This document shows, piece by piece, positions 20,199 through 30,002 of a DNA stretch of 64,000 bases. The first letter of the stretch is position 1. The number at the start of each line of letters is the position of its first letter. The notes under the pieces were generated by a model that did not search any database, was not told the origin of the DNA, and worked only from the letters and a program-made list of their open reading frames with translations. A program made the position numbers and the translations under genes. The stretch is taken from positions 62,001-126,000 of the forward strand of contig NZ_LTAW01000007.1 in NCBI RefSeq assembly GCF_001639725.1, in the 5' to 3' direction. The stretch comes from Marinomonas atlantica (GTDB lineage Bacteria; Pseudomonadota; Gammaproteobacteria; Pseudomonadales; Marinomonadaceae).

Positions 20199-20824
20199 TG
20201 CGTAAACTTATTTTTGGTTTATTAAGTGTCTTGATGGTGTTTTCGTCAGCAGTCTTTGCGGCAGCAAACCCTGAAGGTGCTCGTTCAGAAGTGTTGCGTG
20301 TTGTGAGTGACTTTAAAACAAAGGTTGTTGATCAGCGTGAAGAGTTGTCGGCCGATCCTCAAAAGCTTCGTTCTACTATGCAGGAAATTATTTCTCCCGT
20401 GGTGGACTTTGATGATTTAGCTAAAAAAGTCATGGGCAAATATTATCGTCGTGCCACTGCGCAGCAAGTGTCCGATTTTGTTGAAGTGACCGAAGGTACG
20501 TTATTAAGAACTTACAGTGCGGCAGTCATCGACTTTGATCCAGAGCGACTAACAGTGTTGCCTTTAGCGCGTCAAAAACCAGGTAAAGAAGTTCGAGTCG
20601 ATGCTAAGTTTCAGCTGAATGATGGCAGCCCTGTAGATATTGCGTTCTATATGGAGCCTAAGTCTGAAGATGGCTGGGTGCTTAGTAATGTTGTTATCAA
20701 TAACATTAATTTTGGCCTAACGTTTCGCAAGCAGTTTGGCGTTATGATGCAGCAGAATGGTAATGATATTGATCAGGCGATTGCAGCTTGGCAGGCTTCA
20801 TTGGCTTCGAGCGGAGAAGAATAG
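20198..20824 (+). CDS. mlaC: Periplasmic phospholipid-binding protein MlaC
   Basis: Soluble periplasmic lipid shuttle between MlaA at the outer membrane and MlaFEDB. The 208 residues include a clear Sec signal peptide (LIFGLLSVLMVFSSAVFA) and the Tgt2/MlaC domain with VVDFDDLAKKVMGKYYRRAT and NNINFGLTFRKQF. One-base overlap with mlaD. Confidence 0.95.
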   Translation: MRKLIFGLLSVLMVFSSAVFAAANPEGARSEVLRVVSDFKTKVVDQREELSADPQKLRSTMQEIISPVVDFDDLAKKVMGKYYRRATAQQVSDFVEVTEGTLLRTYSAAVIDFDPERLTVLPLARQKPGKEVRVDAKFQLNDGSPVDIAFYMEPKSEDGWVLSNVVINNINFGLTFRKQFGVMMQQNGNDIDQAIAAWQASLASSGEE

Positions 20825-20825
20825 T

Positions 20826-21098
20826 ATGGAAATGCACTCCTCAAATCAGGGGTGGCGTTTAGAGGGGCATTATACCGCTGACAGCTTATTAAAGATTAAG
20901 CAAAAGTTGATGCGACAAGAGACCCAGCAAGATGGTGTTCTTGATTTGTCTGAGTTGAAGTCAATTAATGCTCCCGTCATCGCGCTGATGATTGAGATAA
21001 GGCGTCACAGCGACTCCTTGACATTAAAAGGATGTCGAGAAGAATTTCGAGAAATGTTAAAACTCTATGGTGTCGAGTGCATCTTTCAGTTTGCATAG
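20826..21098 (+). CDS. mlaB: STAS-domain protein MlaB
   Basis: Cytoplasmic STAS-domain regulator that binds MlaF and stabilises the transporter ATPase. I use ATG 20826 (90 residues) because GGAGAAG sits before it just inside the mlaC end; the upstream open frame is only overlap with mlaC. The STAS core LDLSELKSINAPVIALMIEI, with the conserved serine/threonine position replaced in the usual MlaB manner, is visible. Last gene of the mla operon. Confidence 0.9.
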   Translation: MEMHSSNQGWRLEGHYTADSLLKIKQKLMRQETQQDGVLDLSELKSINAPVIALMIEIRRHSDSLTLKGCREEFREMLKLYGVECIFQFA

Positions 21099-21108
21099 AA
21101 ATCGTAAG

Positions 21109-21129
21109 CAGGAGGAAACTCCTGTTTTT
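21109..21129 (+). terminator. Rho-independent terminator after mlaB
   Basis: CAGGAG-GAAA-CTCCTG followed by TTTTT: a six-base-pair stem with a stable GAAA tetraloop directly after mlaB. It separates the mla operon from ibaG-murA. Confidence 0.75.
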
Positions 21130-21207
21130 GCGTTATAAAGCTGACAAAAAGATGATTGGGTAAGGTACAATAACTGTATAGAACATTGGATAAATATTGG
21201 AGTTTTT

Positions 21208-21444
21208 GTGAACGCCTCCGAAGTGAAAGCTTTATTAGAATCAAAAATTGAAGGTAGCCAAGTAACCTCTCAGGGTGAAGGCTGTAATTTCCAAATAATT
21301 GTGGTAGCTGCAGCCTTTGAAGGCCTAAATACCGTTAAAAGACAACAGCTTGTTTACTCTCATCTACAAGACGCTATTTCATCGGGTGCCATCCATGCGG
21401 TAACCATGAAAACTTACACGCCAGTTCAATTTGAAAGTCTTTAA
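21208..21444 (+). CDS. ibaG: BolA-family protein IbaG
   Basis: Small 78-residue BolA-like protein, probably a glutaredoxin partner in iron-sulfur trafficking and acid response. The family core CNFQIIVVAAAFEGL and the C-terminal IHAVTMKTYTP match IbaG (YrbA). Start GTG 21208 is preceded by TTGGAG. As in E. coli it lies between mlaB and murA. A TACAAT hexamer about 45 bases upstream could be its -10 element, but the -35 is poor. Confidence 0.93.
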   Translation: MNASEVKALLESKIEGSQVTSQGEGCNFQIIVVAAAFEGLNTVKRQQLVYSHLQDAISSGAIHAVTMKTYTPVQFESL

Positions 21445-21462
21445 AATCTAAGAGAGATGTAA

Positions 21463-22725
<1,263 letters not shown>

Positions 22726-22726
22726 T

Positions 22727-23365
22727 ATGAGCGAAACCTTAACGATAGCGCTATCGAAAGGGCGCATTTTAAAAGAAACGCTTCCTCTGCTAGAGAAGGC
22801 GAATATTTTTCCTCTGGAAGATATTAGTAAAAGCCGTAAGCTTATTTTCGACACTAATCACGAGCACATTAAGCTTGTGATCCTGCGAGCGACAGATGTA
22901 CCAACTTATGTAGAGCATGGTGTAGCGGACTTTGGTGTTGCGGGTAAAGATGTGTTGATGGAAGCGAATACAAGCAACCTATATGAACTTTTGGACTTGA
23001 AGATTTCCAAGTGTCGTTTGATGACGGCAGGTGTACAGGGGCAAGAATTGCCTAACCGCCGCTTGAAAGTCGCGTCTAAATTTACCAAAACGGCAAAAGC
23101 GTATTTTGCTGAGCAAGGTATTCAGGCTGATGTCATCAAACTTTATGGCGCAATGGAGTTGGCACCGATTATGGGGTTAGCTGATTTGATCGTTGATATC
23201 GTCGATACTGGTAATACATTGCGTGCAAATGGCCTTGAGGCTCGAGACTTGATTGCTGATATCAGTACGCGTCTTGTAGTGAACAAAGCGGCCTACAAAA
23301 CCAAGTATGAGCACATTCAGCCTATTCTAGATATGTTGAATGGTGCAGTGTCTGCTGAGGTATAA
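22727..23365 (+). CDS. hisG: ATP phosphoribosyltransferase catalytic subunit, short form
   Basis: First enzyme of histidine synthesis, condensing ATP and PRPP. The 212 residues show it is the short form lacking the C-terminal regulatory domain. That form needs HisZ for activity and feedback control; hisZ is not in this window. Family motifs are LSKGRI at the start, [13 protein letters not shown] and [18 protein letters not shown] (PRPP binding). It starts one base after the murA stop. Confidence 0.96.
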   Translation: MSETLTIALSKGRILKETLPLLEKANIFPLEDISKSRKLIFDTNHEHIKLVILRATDVPTYVEHGVADFGVAGKDVLMEANTSNLYELLDLKISKCRLMTAGVQGQELPNRRLKVASKFTKTAKAYFAEQGIQADVIKLYGAMELAPIMGLADLIVDIVDTGNTLRANGLEARDLIADISTRLVVNKAAYKTKYEHIQPILDMLNGAVSAEV

Positions 23366-23368
23366 GAT

Positions 23369-24679
23369 ATGCAATTAAATATAAGACAGTTTTCATCAAA
23401 GGATGCGAATTTTCGCAAAGACTTAGAGCAATTGCTGTCATGGGAAAGTGTCTCCGATACGCGTGTCCAGAAAAGCGTCGAAGAGATTGTCAGCCGTGTT
23501 CGCCTTGAGGGGGACGCGGCACTGATTGAGTTGACGAATAAGTTTGACCGCCGATCGGTCTCTTCTGCAGCGGAGCTTGTCATTGAAGCCGATGAGTTGG
23601 CGAAAGCGGCTGAGCGTGTTGATAGCAAAATTGTAGATGCGCTAAAGCAAGCTGCTGAGCGTGTTAAGAGCTACCACGAACGTCAAGTTCAGCCTTCTTG
23701 GCAATACGAAGAAGCAGATGGCACGATCTTAGGTCAGCAAATTACGCCGTTAGATCGTGTGGGAGTTTACGTACCGGGTGGTAAAGCTGCGTACCCGTCT
23801 TCCGTATTGATGAACGTTATGCCGGCAAAAGTTGCTGGAGTGGGTGAGATCGTTATGGTCGTACCAACACCGGACAGTGAAGTAAATGATATCGTGTTAA
23901 CTGCTGCGCATGTGGCAGGGGTTGATCGTGTGATTACTGTGGGTGGTGCGCAAGCTGTTGCAGCATTGGCTTACGGCACGGAAACGGTACCAAAAGTTGA
24001 TAAGATTGTAGGTCCTGGCAACATCTATGTGGCAACCGCTAAACGCATGGTTTTTGGTGCTGTTGGTATTGATATGATTGCTGGCCCATCTGAAATTCTT
24101 GTGGTAAGTGATGGTGAGTCCAACCCAGACTGGATTGCGATGGACTTGTTTTCGCAAGCTGAACATGATGAAGATGCGCAATCTATCCTGATTAGCACAG
24201 ATGCTGCTTTTATTGAGAAAGTAAAAGCATCGATGGAGCGTCAGATTGATGATATGTCGCGCCAAGAGATCATTAAAACCTCTTTAGAGGGGCGTGGTGC
24301 ATTGATTCATGTTGAATCGATGGAAGAAGCTGTGGAAGTAGCTAACATCGTTGCTGCAGAGCATTTGGAATTGTCTATTGCAAACCCAGAAGAATGGGTG
24401 GATAAAATTCGACATGCTGGTGCGATCTTTATGGGTCGTTATACGCCTGAAGCGTTAGGGGATTACTGTGCAGGTCCAAACCATGTTCTGCCAACATCTG
24501 GTACAGCACGGTTCTCTTCGCCATTAGGTGTTTATGACTTCCAAAAACGTAGCTCAATCATCTTCTGTTCGCATGAAGGTGCTAGTGAAATGGCAAAAAT
24601 TGCCTCTCCGTTGGCTCGTGGCGAGTCACTTGAGGCGCATGCTCTTTCCGCTGAGTTCCGTATGATCGATAAAGCCTAA
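23369..24679 (+). CDS. hisD: Histidinol dehydrogenase
   Basis: Zinc enzyme catalysing the last two oxidations of histidine synthesis (histidinol to histidine). The 436 residues match the family. Seen are [33 protein letters not shown], the zinc-ligand region [11 protein letters not shown] and the catalytic AAEHLELS. It is three bases after hisG. The hisC gene that often follows in pseudomonads is absent; the next gene is unrelated. Confidence 0.97.
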   Translation: MQLNIRQFSSKDANFRKDLEQLLSWESVSDTRVQKSVEEIVSRVRLEGDAALIELTNKFDRRSVSSAAELVIEADELAKAAERVDSKIVDALKQAAERVKSYHERQVQPSWQYEEADGTILGQQITPLDRVGVYVPGGKAAYPSSVLMNVMPAKVAGVGEIVMVVPTPDSEVNDIVLTAAHVAGVDRVITVGGAQAVAALAYGTETVPKVDKIVGPGNIYVATAKRMVFGAVGIDMIAGPSEILVVSDGESNPDWIAMDLFSQAEHDEDAQSILISTDAAFIEKVKASMERQIDDMSRQEIIKTSLEGRGALIHVESMEEAVEVANIVAAEHLELSIANPEEWVDKIRHAGAIFMGRYTPEALGDYCAGPNHVLPTSGTARFSSPLGVYDFQKRSSIIFCSHEGASEMAKIASPLARGESLEAHALSAEFRMIDKA

Positions 24680-24691
24680 GGGGTAGAATCG

Positions 24692-25228
24692 ATGCAGCCA
24701 ACACAAGCGCTTGTGTCACTGCGATTTATAACCCGCATTGCGGCAGTCATTATATTAATGGCCGTTGCTGTGGGTTTTTTTCTGCCTGCTGACTATCGAA
24801 TTGAACGTAACATTGCCGTTTCCAGCGCTAAATATGATCTGCTACAAGAACGTTTATATCATCCCGCTGCGTGGGTTGAATGGATGCATATTGAATCAGG
24901 AGATCTAGTGCTTGAAGAGGGTTCTAGAGCATTAGCCCCAGGCGATCGTTATTTGATTGTTTATGATGCTGAGGCAACCAAACAGGGTTCAATTGTAATT
25001 GATTCAGTTTCCAGCAACTCAATTGAGTTTACTGTTCAGCCAAATCAGAAAACGCAGTCAATTCCTAATGTGTTAAATATTACCACTTCAAATACTGGTG
25101 AAACTCAGCTGCAATGGGTCATTGAAGGTGAATTGGATGCTGGCTTCTTAAGCCCGTACTTGGCTTTAGTGGCAAATCGTATTGCTGGGAGCAATATTGA
25201 AGCAAGTTTAGCGAATCTTAATCGGTAA
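24692..25228 (+). CDS. Membrane-anchored SRPBCC-family protein of unknown function
   Basis: 178 residues: one N-terminal membrane helix (about 14-31, AAVIILMAVAVGFFL) followed by a soluble domain opening with PADYRIERNIAVSSAKYDLL, which is typical of polyketide cyclase/START-like (SRPBCC) proteins of the helix-grip fold. Such anchored proteins have no settled function; a hydrophobic ligand is possible. It follows hisD by 12 bases and converges on degS (four bases between stops). Confidence 0.6.
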   Translation: MQPTQALVSLRFITRIAAVIILMAVAVGFFLPADYRIERNIAVSSAKYDLLQERLYHPAAWVEWMHIESGDLVLEEGSRALAPGDRYLIVYDAEATKQGSIVIDSVSSNSIEFTVQPNQKTQSIPNVLNITTSNTGETQLQWVIEGELDAGFLSPYLALVANRIAGSNIEASLANLNR

Positions 25229-25232
25229 TCGA

Positions 25233-26294
25233 TTATTCAACTGCCTGCATCGCAGGCAGTTTCTCTACCAAAGCTTTCGTTATAAAGCTTTGCGTACCTC
25301 GGATGCCTTTAATTGTAACGCGTTTGCCGGGTGATAAGCTTGAGACCAGCTGCTGCGCGTTGTGTGCACTAAGGTCAGTATGATCATCGATCGCTGTCAA
25401 GATATCTCTAGCGCGTAGTCCTGCTTTGTCTGCTGGGCCTTCTGGAATAGTGCTTGTGACAATGAGCCCTTCCGCAGTAGGTAAGTTTAACGCAATAGCG
25501 ACTTGAGTATTGTTTTCTTGTACTTGTAAGCCAAGGTAGCCACGAACGACACTGCCATGCTTAATGATAGATTGCATAATGCTGATGGCATCATTAATGG
25601 GAGTGGCGAACCCTATGCCTTGAGAGCCGCCGGAGCTTGAATATATTGCTGAGCTAATGCCGACCAGTTTCCCCTTTAAGTCTACTAAAGCGCCACCTGA
25701 GTTGCCGGGGTTGATGGCTGCATCTGTCTGAATAAAGTTTTCATAGGTGTTAAGGCCAATGCTGTCCCGACCTTTTGCACTGATGATGCCTGCGGTGACC
25801 GTTTGACCTATGCCAAATGGATTACCGATGGCGAGTATCTGATCTCCGACACGAATATGATCACTGTCTCCCAAATGAATGGGGGTGAGATTACTTAGCT
25901 CAATTTTTAATACTGCAAGATCTGTCGCAGGATCACTTCCTATAAGTCGGGCTCTTGTCTGTCTTTGATCGTTTAGTGAGACAATTACAGTGCTGGCACC
26001 TTGGATAACATGGTGATTTGTTAAGACATAGCCATTATCGGTGATAATTACACCTGAGCCTAGGTTAGTGATTTTTTGGTTGTTGGTGTGATTGAAAGGT
26101 GAGTCTTGGTTAGAAAAAGTGTAAATGTTTACCACCGAACTGGCGGTTTGTGCTGCAGCGTTTGCAAAACTTTGCGAGCCTTCATTTTGAAAGTGCTGAA
26201 TAAATAATAGAATAGTGCCAAGCCATAAGCCCAATAGTCCCCAGATGAGGCTATTGCGATTTGTTAAGATGTTTAATGCATTAGGAGTTTTCAT
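25233..26294 (-). CDS. degS: DegS/AlgW-type site-1 envelope-stress protease
   Basis: Membrane-anchored trypsin-like protease with one PDZ domain. It cleaves the anti-sigma factor RseA/MucA when outer-membrane protein C-termini bind the PDZ domain. The 353 residues equal DegS length. Seen are an N-terminal helix (SLIWGLLGLWLGTILLF), catalytic H95 (TNHHVI), D125 (TDLAVLKI) and S199 (GNSGG), and a single PDZ (about 250-345). One PDZ and a membrane anchor argue against DegP/DegQ. The start codon overlaps that of the divergent nif3. Confidence 0.93.
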   Translation of the reverse strand: MKTPNALNILTNRNSLIWGLLGLWLGTILLFIQHFQNEGSQSFANAAAQTASSVVNIYTFSNQDSPFNHTNNQKITNLGSGVIITDNGYVLTNHHVIQGASTVIVSLNDQRQTRARLIGSDPATDLAVLKIELSNLTPIHLGDSDHIRVGDQILAIGNPFGIGQTVTAGIISAKGRDSIGLNTYENFIQTDAAINPGNSGGALVDLKGKLVGISSAIYSSSGGSQGIGFATPINDAISIMQSIIKHGSVVRGYLGLQVQENNTQVAIALNLPTAEGLIVTSTIPEGPADKAGLRARDILTAIDDHTDLSAHNAQQLVSSLSPGKRVTIKGIRGTQSFITKALVEKLPAMQAVE

Positions 26295-27054
26295 GAATAG
26301 AACAGAACTTGAAAGAAAATTAACGGCACTCTATCGGCCGCGTGTCTTTAAGGATTATGCGCCTAATGGTTTACAAGTGGAAGGCAAACAAGAGATTAAC
26401 AAGATTGTAACGGGTGTAACAGCTTCTATGGCGTTAATTGAGGCTGCAATTGAGAAGCATGCTGATGTAATTATTGTTCATCATGGTTACTTCTGGAAAG
26501 GTGAAAGTGAAGAAATTGTTGGTATGAAGTATCGCCGTATTTCTGCTCTGATAAAAAATGATATTAATTTATTTGGTTATCATTTACCAATGGATGCGAG
26601 CTTACTAGCAGGTAATAATGCCGGTTTGGCGCGTGCGCTTGGGTTAATGGAGTTGAGGGCGCTTGAAAAAGAAAAGCCCTTGGAAGAAAGTATTGGTGTT
26701 GTTGGTCGAATTCATGAAGGGGTCTCTCCAGCCGATTTTAAGGCAAGAATTGAAGCCGCTGTAGGGCGTGAGGTTTTGTTTGAGTCTGTCTCTGATGATC
26801 TCATTACTGAAGTTGCGTTATGTACTGGGGGGGCTCAGGGCTACATAGATAAGGCTGTGGCTGCTAATGCGGATGTTTTTATCACGGGAGAAGTGTCGGA
26901 GAAAACGATCCATACAGCCCGTGAAGAAGGTATTCACTTCTGTGCCGCAGGTCATCATGCAACAGAATGCTTCGGGCCAAGAGCACTGGCAGAATATATT
27001 CAAAAAGAGTGGGGCGTGGATTGCGAATTTATTGATATTCCAAATCCTGCTTAA
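26293..27054 (+). CDS. ybgI: Nif3-like dinuclear metal centre protein (YbgI)
   Basis: Nif3/YbgI family protein, a ring-shaped hexamer with a di-metal site in each subunit; function is uncertain (GTP cyclohydrolase I type 2-like or metal chaperone). I chose ATG 26293 (253 residues), preceded by AGGAG and close to the E. coli length. Metal ligands are in VHHGYFWKG, the GYHLPMDAS region and the C-terminal GHHATECFG. An upstream open frame to 26215 is only antisense to degS. Confidence 0.93.
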   Translation: MNRTELERKLTALYRPRVFKDYAPNGLQVEGKQEINKIVTGVTASMALIEAAIEKHADVIIVHHGYFWKGESEEIVGMKYRRISALIKNDINLFGYHLPMDASLLAGNNAGLARALGLMELRALEKEKPLEESIGVVGRIHEGVSPADFKARIEAAVGREVLFESVSDDLITEVALCTGGAQGYIDKAVAANADVFITGEVSEKTIHTAREEGIHFCAAGHHATECFGPRALAEYIQKEWGVDCEFIDIPNPA

Positions 27055-27089
27055 CATAAAAAAGCCTGCTTTAAGCAGGCTTTTTTATG
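27055..27089. terminator. Bidirectional terminator between nif3 and zapG
   Basis: Perfect 16-base inverted repeat (27055-27070 and 27074-27089) around a three-base loop: AAAAAAGCCTGC against GCAGGCTTTTTT. A T run on each strand lets it serve both converging genes. Confidence 0.9.
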
Positions 27090-27123
27090 TGTATAGATTT
27101 AGCTGTTAGCAACAAAACTTTAA

Positions 27124-27567
27124 TTAAATAGCGCGGCTTGGTTCTTCAGAGGCGTTGCGGTGCAGGCCATAGCTTTCACTAAGTGTGCCCTCATCGCTAG
27201 ATTCTTTGGCAGCGTAATCTCGCGGTGGCGCAGTGGTGAACTCTGAGTCCGAATCGGTCTCTTTAGTCTCTTCCGGTTTTTCTAGTTCAACGGTCGCCAA
27301 TGATGAAGCGCCTTCTAGTACGGCTTTACGAGCGTCAGCTAACTTTTTCTCTGCAGCAGAGATGTGCGCATGCAGCTGTAAAAAATGATCATCAGCCAAT
27401 ACTTGGCGTCGTTCTAGTTCTTGCTGCAAAGCTTCAATGGTTGCGCCGGCAGAGCGGTGTTTATCGCTCGAGCCTTTTTTGCTAAGTGAGCGGAAAATCA
27501 ATGCGCCAGCAAAACCAATAATGATGCCTGTAACAAAGACGATAATATCGAATACTTCTAGTTCCAT
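27124..27567 (-). CDS. zapG: ZapG/YhcB family (DUF1043) cell-division-associated membrane protein
   Basis: 147 residues: an N-terminal membrane helix (DIIVFVTGIIIGFAGALIF), a helical coiled-coil region (about 40-90), then a low-complexity acidic tail containing the family hallmark PPRDYA. YhcB/ZapG of E. coli links division and envelope synthesis. The position between degS and zapE is the conserved one. Diverges from zapE across 112 bases. Confidence 0.85.
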   Translation of the reverse strand: MELEVFDIIVFVTGIIIGFAGALIFRSLSKKGSSDKHRSAGATIEALQQELERRQVLADDHFLQLHAHISAAEKKLADARKAVLEGASSLATVELEKPEETKETDSDSEFTTAPPRDYAAKESSDEGTLSESYGLHRNASEEPSRAI

Positions 27568-27679
27568 GGTTTACTCCCAAAAACAGCTTCGATAATTATA
27601 ACGGAAATACACCATAGGAAATATAGGGAATAGTGAGGTTTCTGTATCAATTTGGTAAGATGTCGCAATCTAACATGCA

Positions 27680-28807
27680 ATGGTGTATTCCCAGACAATG
27701 ACCCCGTTATCGAAATATCAGGAAGACTTAGAGCGTCCAGACTTTAATTATGATCCAGCGCAAGAGGAGGCTGTGCAGGCCCTACAGGATTTGTATGAGC
27801 GTATTGTCGCAAATGGATCAAGTGTCGTTAAACCACAGAAATCTCTGTTTGGGTTTTTTAAGAAAAAGCAACCAGAGATTAAAGTTGAGCAAGGTTTGTA
27901 CTTTTGGGGTGGTGTTGGTCGAGGTAAAACTTATTTGATGGACACTTTTTATGAGTGTCTACCGATAGAGCGCAAAATGCGCTTACATTTCCATCGTTTT
28001 ATGCAAATGGTGCATCAAGAGTTGCGTAAGCTTAACGACACGAAGAACCCATTGGAAATAGTTGGCAAACAAATATCCGAAAAAGCCCAAGTATTATGTT
28101 TTGATGAGTTTTTTGTAACGGATATTACCGACGCGATGATTCTGGCTGGTCTTTTAGAGCAGTTATTCATCAACGGCACAGTGTTGATTGCGACCTCAAA
28201 CATTGAGCCTGATGGTCTTTATAAAAATGGTTTACAGAGAGCGCGCTTTTTGCCAGCAATTGATCTTGTCAACAAGCACACTAAGGTGATGAATGTTGAT
28301 GGCGGTGTGGACTACCGCTTACGCACATTGAAACAAGCAAAGTTGTATCATTTTCCATTGTCAGAAGAATCACAAGGTGCGTTATCTGAGCGTTTTCTGA
28401 GTTTGGTAGTGAATCGAAATAATGTCGATGAAGGCGGCGGTGTTGAAATTGAAGGCCGTACAATACCTCTATTGCGCAGCTATGATGACGTTGCTTGGTT
28501 TGATATCAAGGCTCTTTGTGATGGCCCGCGTAGTCAAGTAGATTACATTGAAATTGCGAAGCTTTACTCAACGATCATTATTTCAGATTTGCCACAGTTT
28601 GATTCTTCTCGTGACGATATGGCGCGTCGATTCATTAATTTGATTGATGAGTTCTATGACCGCCATGTAAAAGTCATTATTTCTTCTGAAGTCGGCATTG
28701 CTGATATCTACACAGGTACGCGCTTGGCATTTGAATACGATCGAACAGTGAGTCGATTGCTTGAAATGCAGTCAGAAGAATATCTGTCATTAGAACACCG
28801 CCCTTAA
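27680..28807 (+). CDS. zapE: Cell division ATPase ZapE (AFG1-like)
   Basis: AFG1/ZapE AAA+ type ATPase associated with the Z-ring under stress and low oxygen. 375 residues with Walker A GGVGRGKTYLMD, Walker B VLCFDEFFVTD and the segment ARFLPAIDLV typical of the family. ATG 27680 is used; ATG 27698 (MTPLSKY) is an equally possible start since neither has a strong Shine-Dalgarno sequence. It precedes rplM-rpsI as in E. coli (yhcM). Confidence 0.94.
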   Translation: MVYSQTMTPLSKYQEDLERPDFNYDPAQEEAVQALQDLYERIVANGSSVVKPQKSLFGFFKKKQPEIKVEQGLYFWGGVGRGKTYLMDTFYECLPIERKMRLHFHRFMQMVHQELRKLNDTKNPLEIVGKQISEKAQVLCFDEFFVTDITDAMILAGLLEQLFINGTVLIATSNIEPDGLYKNGLQRARFLPAIDLVNKHTKVMNVDGGVDYRLRTLKQAKLYHFPLSEESQGALSERFLSLVVNRNNVDEGGGVEIEGRTIPLLRSYDDVAWFDIKALCDGPRSQVDYIEIAKLYSTIIISDLPQFDSSRDDMARRFINLIDEFYDRHVKVIISSEVGIADIYTGTRLAFEYDRTVSRLLEMQSEEYLSLEHRP

Positions 28808-28847
28808 TTAACTTATTAAAACGCTTTAGTTTTATAGTGTATTTGGT

Positions 28848-28853
28848 TATAAT
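28848..28853 (+). promoter_or_regulatory. Probable -10 element of the rplM promoter
   Basis: A perfect TATAAT in the 160-base gap between zapE and rplM. The -35 match 17 bases upstream (TTTAGT) is weak. A G+C-rich discriminator (CGCGCG) follows, as in stringently controlled ribosomal promoters. It would give a leader of about 105 bases. Confidence 0.5.
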
Positions 28854-28930
28854 TCGCGCGCTCTGAAATTGAGTATGTGTACGTTATGAAATCACCTTGT
28901 GATCGCATAACCAATAATAATAGGTATTGA

Positions 28931-28946
28931 CATGCGCACTCGCATG
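28931..28946 (+). promoter_or_regulatory. Leader hairpin before rplM, candidate L13 autoregulatory site
   Basis: CATGCG-CACT-CGCATG forms a perfect six-base-pair hairpin ending 21 bases before the rplM start. In E. coli L13 represses rplM-rpsI translation through its leader. Whether this hairpin plays that role is inference. Confidence 0.4.
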
Positions 28947-28967
28947 TAAATGATAAAGGGTTTTTTA

Positions 28968-29396
28968 ATGAAAACTTTTACTGCAAAACCTGCTGAAGTT
29001 CGCCGCGACTGGTTCGTGGTTGATGCCGAAGGCAAAACTCTTGGTCGTTTGGCTACAGAAATTGCTCGTCGCCTGCGCGGTAAGCATAAAGCAGAATACA
29101 CTCCTCACGTTGATACTGGCGACTACATTGTTGTAATCAACGCTGAGAAAGTACGTGTAACTGGTAACAAAGCTGCTGATAAGAACTACTACCGTCATAC
29201 TGGTTATCCAGGTGGCCTACGTTCTATGAGCTTTGAGAAGTTGATTGATCACGCTCCAGAACGCGTTCTTGAAATCGCTGTTAAAGGTATGTTGCCTAAA
29301 GGTCCTCTAGGCCGTGCAATGCACAAGAAAATGAAAGTGTATGCAGGTACAGATCACCCGCACACAGCTCAACAGCCACAAGAACTTAACATCTAA
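28968..29396 (+). CDS. rplM: 50S ribosomal protein L13
   Basis: Large-subunit protein of 142 residues, the standard length. The N-terminus [15 protein letters not shown] and the motif [15 protein letters not shown] followed by Y-R-H-T-G-Y-P-G-G are diagnostic. I use ATG 28968; an upstream in-frame ATG at 28950 would add six residues not found in L13. It is followed by rpsI after 15 bases, the universal pair. Confidence 0.98.
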   Translation: MKTFTAKPAEVRRDWFVVDAEGKTLGRLATEIARRLRGKHKAEYTPHVDTGDYIVVINAEKVRVTGNKAADKNYYRHTGYPGGLRSMSFEKLIDHAPERVLEIAVKGMLPKGPLGRAMHKKMKVYAGTDHPHTAQQPQELNI

Positions 29397-29411
29397 TACG
29401 GGAAGGTCAAT

Positions 29412-29804
29412 ATGTCAGCTACTCAATACTACGGAACAGGTCGTCGTAAAACGTCTACTGCTCGTGTATTTCTTAAAGCGGGTTCTGGTAACCTAGTTAT
29501 CAATAACCGTTCTCTAGAGCAATACTTCGGTCGCGAAACTTCTTGCATGGTTGTTCGTCAGCCACTAGAACTAGTTGATGCAACTGAAAAATTCGACGTA
29601 TACGTTACTGTAAGCGGTGGTGGTATTTCTGGTCAAGCAGGTGCTATCCGTCACGGTATTACTCGTGCGCTAATGCAATACGATGAGACACTACGTCGCA
29701 GCCTTCGTGCCGCTGGTTTCGTTACGCGTGACTCTCGTAAAGTTGAGCGTAAGAAAGTCGGTCTACGTAAAGCACGTCGTCGTCCTCAGTTCTCTAAGCG
29801 TTAA
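29412..29804 (+). CDS. rpsI: 30S ribosomal protein S9
   Basis: Small-subunit protein of 130 residues whose basic C-terminal tail (RRRPQFSKR) reaches the P-site tRNA. N-terminal [16 protein letters not shown] and [15 protein letters not shown] are diagnostic. A GGAAGG ribosome binding site precedes the ATG. It is co-transcribed with rplM and closed by the hairpin at 29828. Confidence 0.98.
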   Translation: MSATQYYGTGRRKTSTARVFLKAGSGNLVINNRSLEQYFGRETSCMVVRQPLELVDATEKFDVYVTVSGGGISGQAGAIRHGITRALMQYDETLRRSLRAAGFVTRDSRKVERKKVGLRKARRRPQFSKR

Positions 29805-29827
29805 TTTTTACTACGCTTCGTATTTTC

Positions 29828-29854
29828 AAAACGCCTGCATTGCAGGCGTTTTTT
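29828..29854 (+). terminator. Rho-independent terminator after rpsI
   Basis: AAAACGCCTGC and GCAGGCGTTTT around a three-base loop, followed by further T residues. It ends the rplM-rpsI transcript. Confidence 0.88.
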
Positions 29855-29897
29855 TATGTCTCAAATCAGTGTTTTGTGAATGTGCAAAAATGTTGCC

Positions 29898-29926
29898 TTG
29901 TCTACAAAATGCCTTTCCCATACCAT
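29898..29926 (+). promoter_or_regulatory. Possible promoter of petABC
   Basis: TTGTCT and TACCAT spaced by 17 bases, each four of six to the sigma-70 consensus, about 75 bases before petA and after the rpsI terminator. Weak evidence. Confidence 0.3.
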
Positions 29927-30002
29927 CCTTTAAAGCATTCAAATCCTTATTGTTTTTATGGGTTTGAACTCGTTGACAGTAAATTGGTGGGAGAGAACCA
30001 TA

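Noticed and set aside
23897-24265. Minus-strand open frame opposite hisD
   Set aside because: Antisense to a fully conserved enzyme and without protein-like features.
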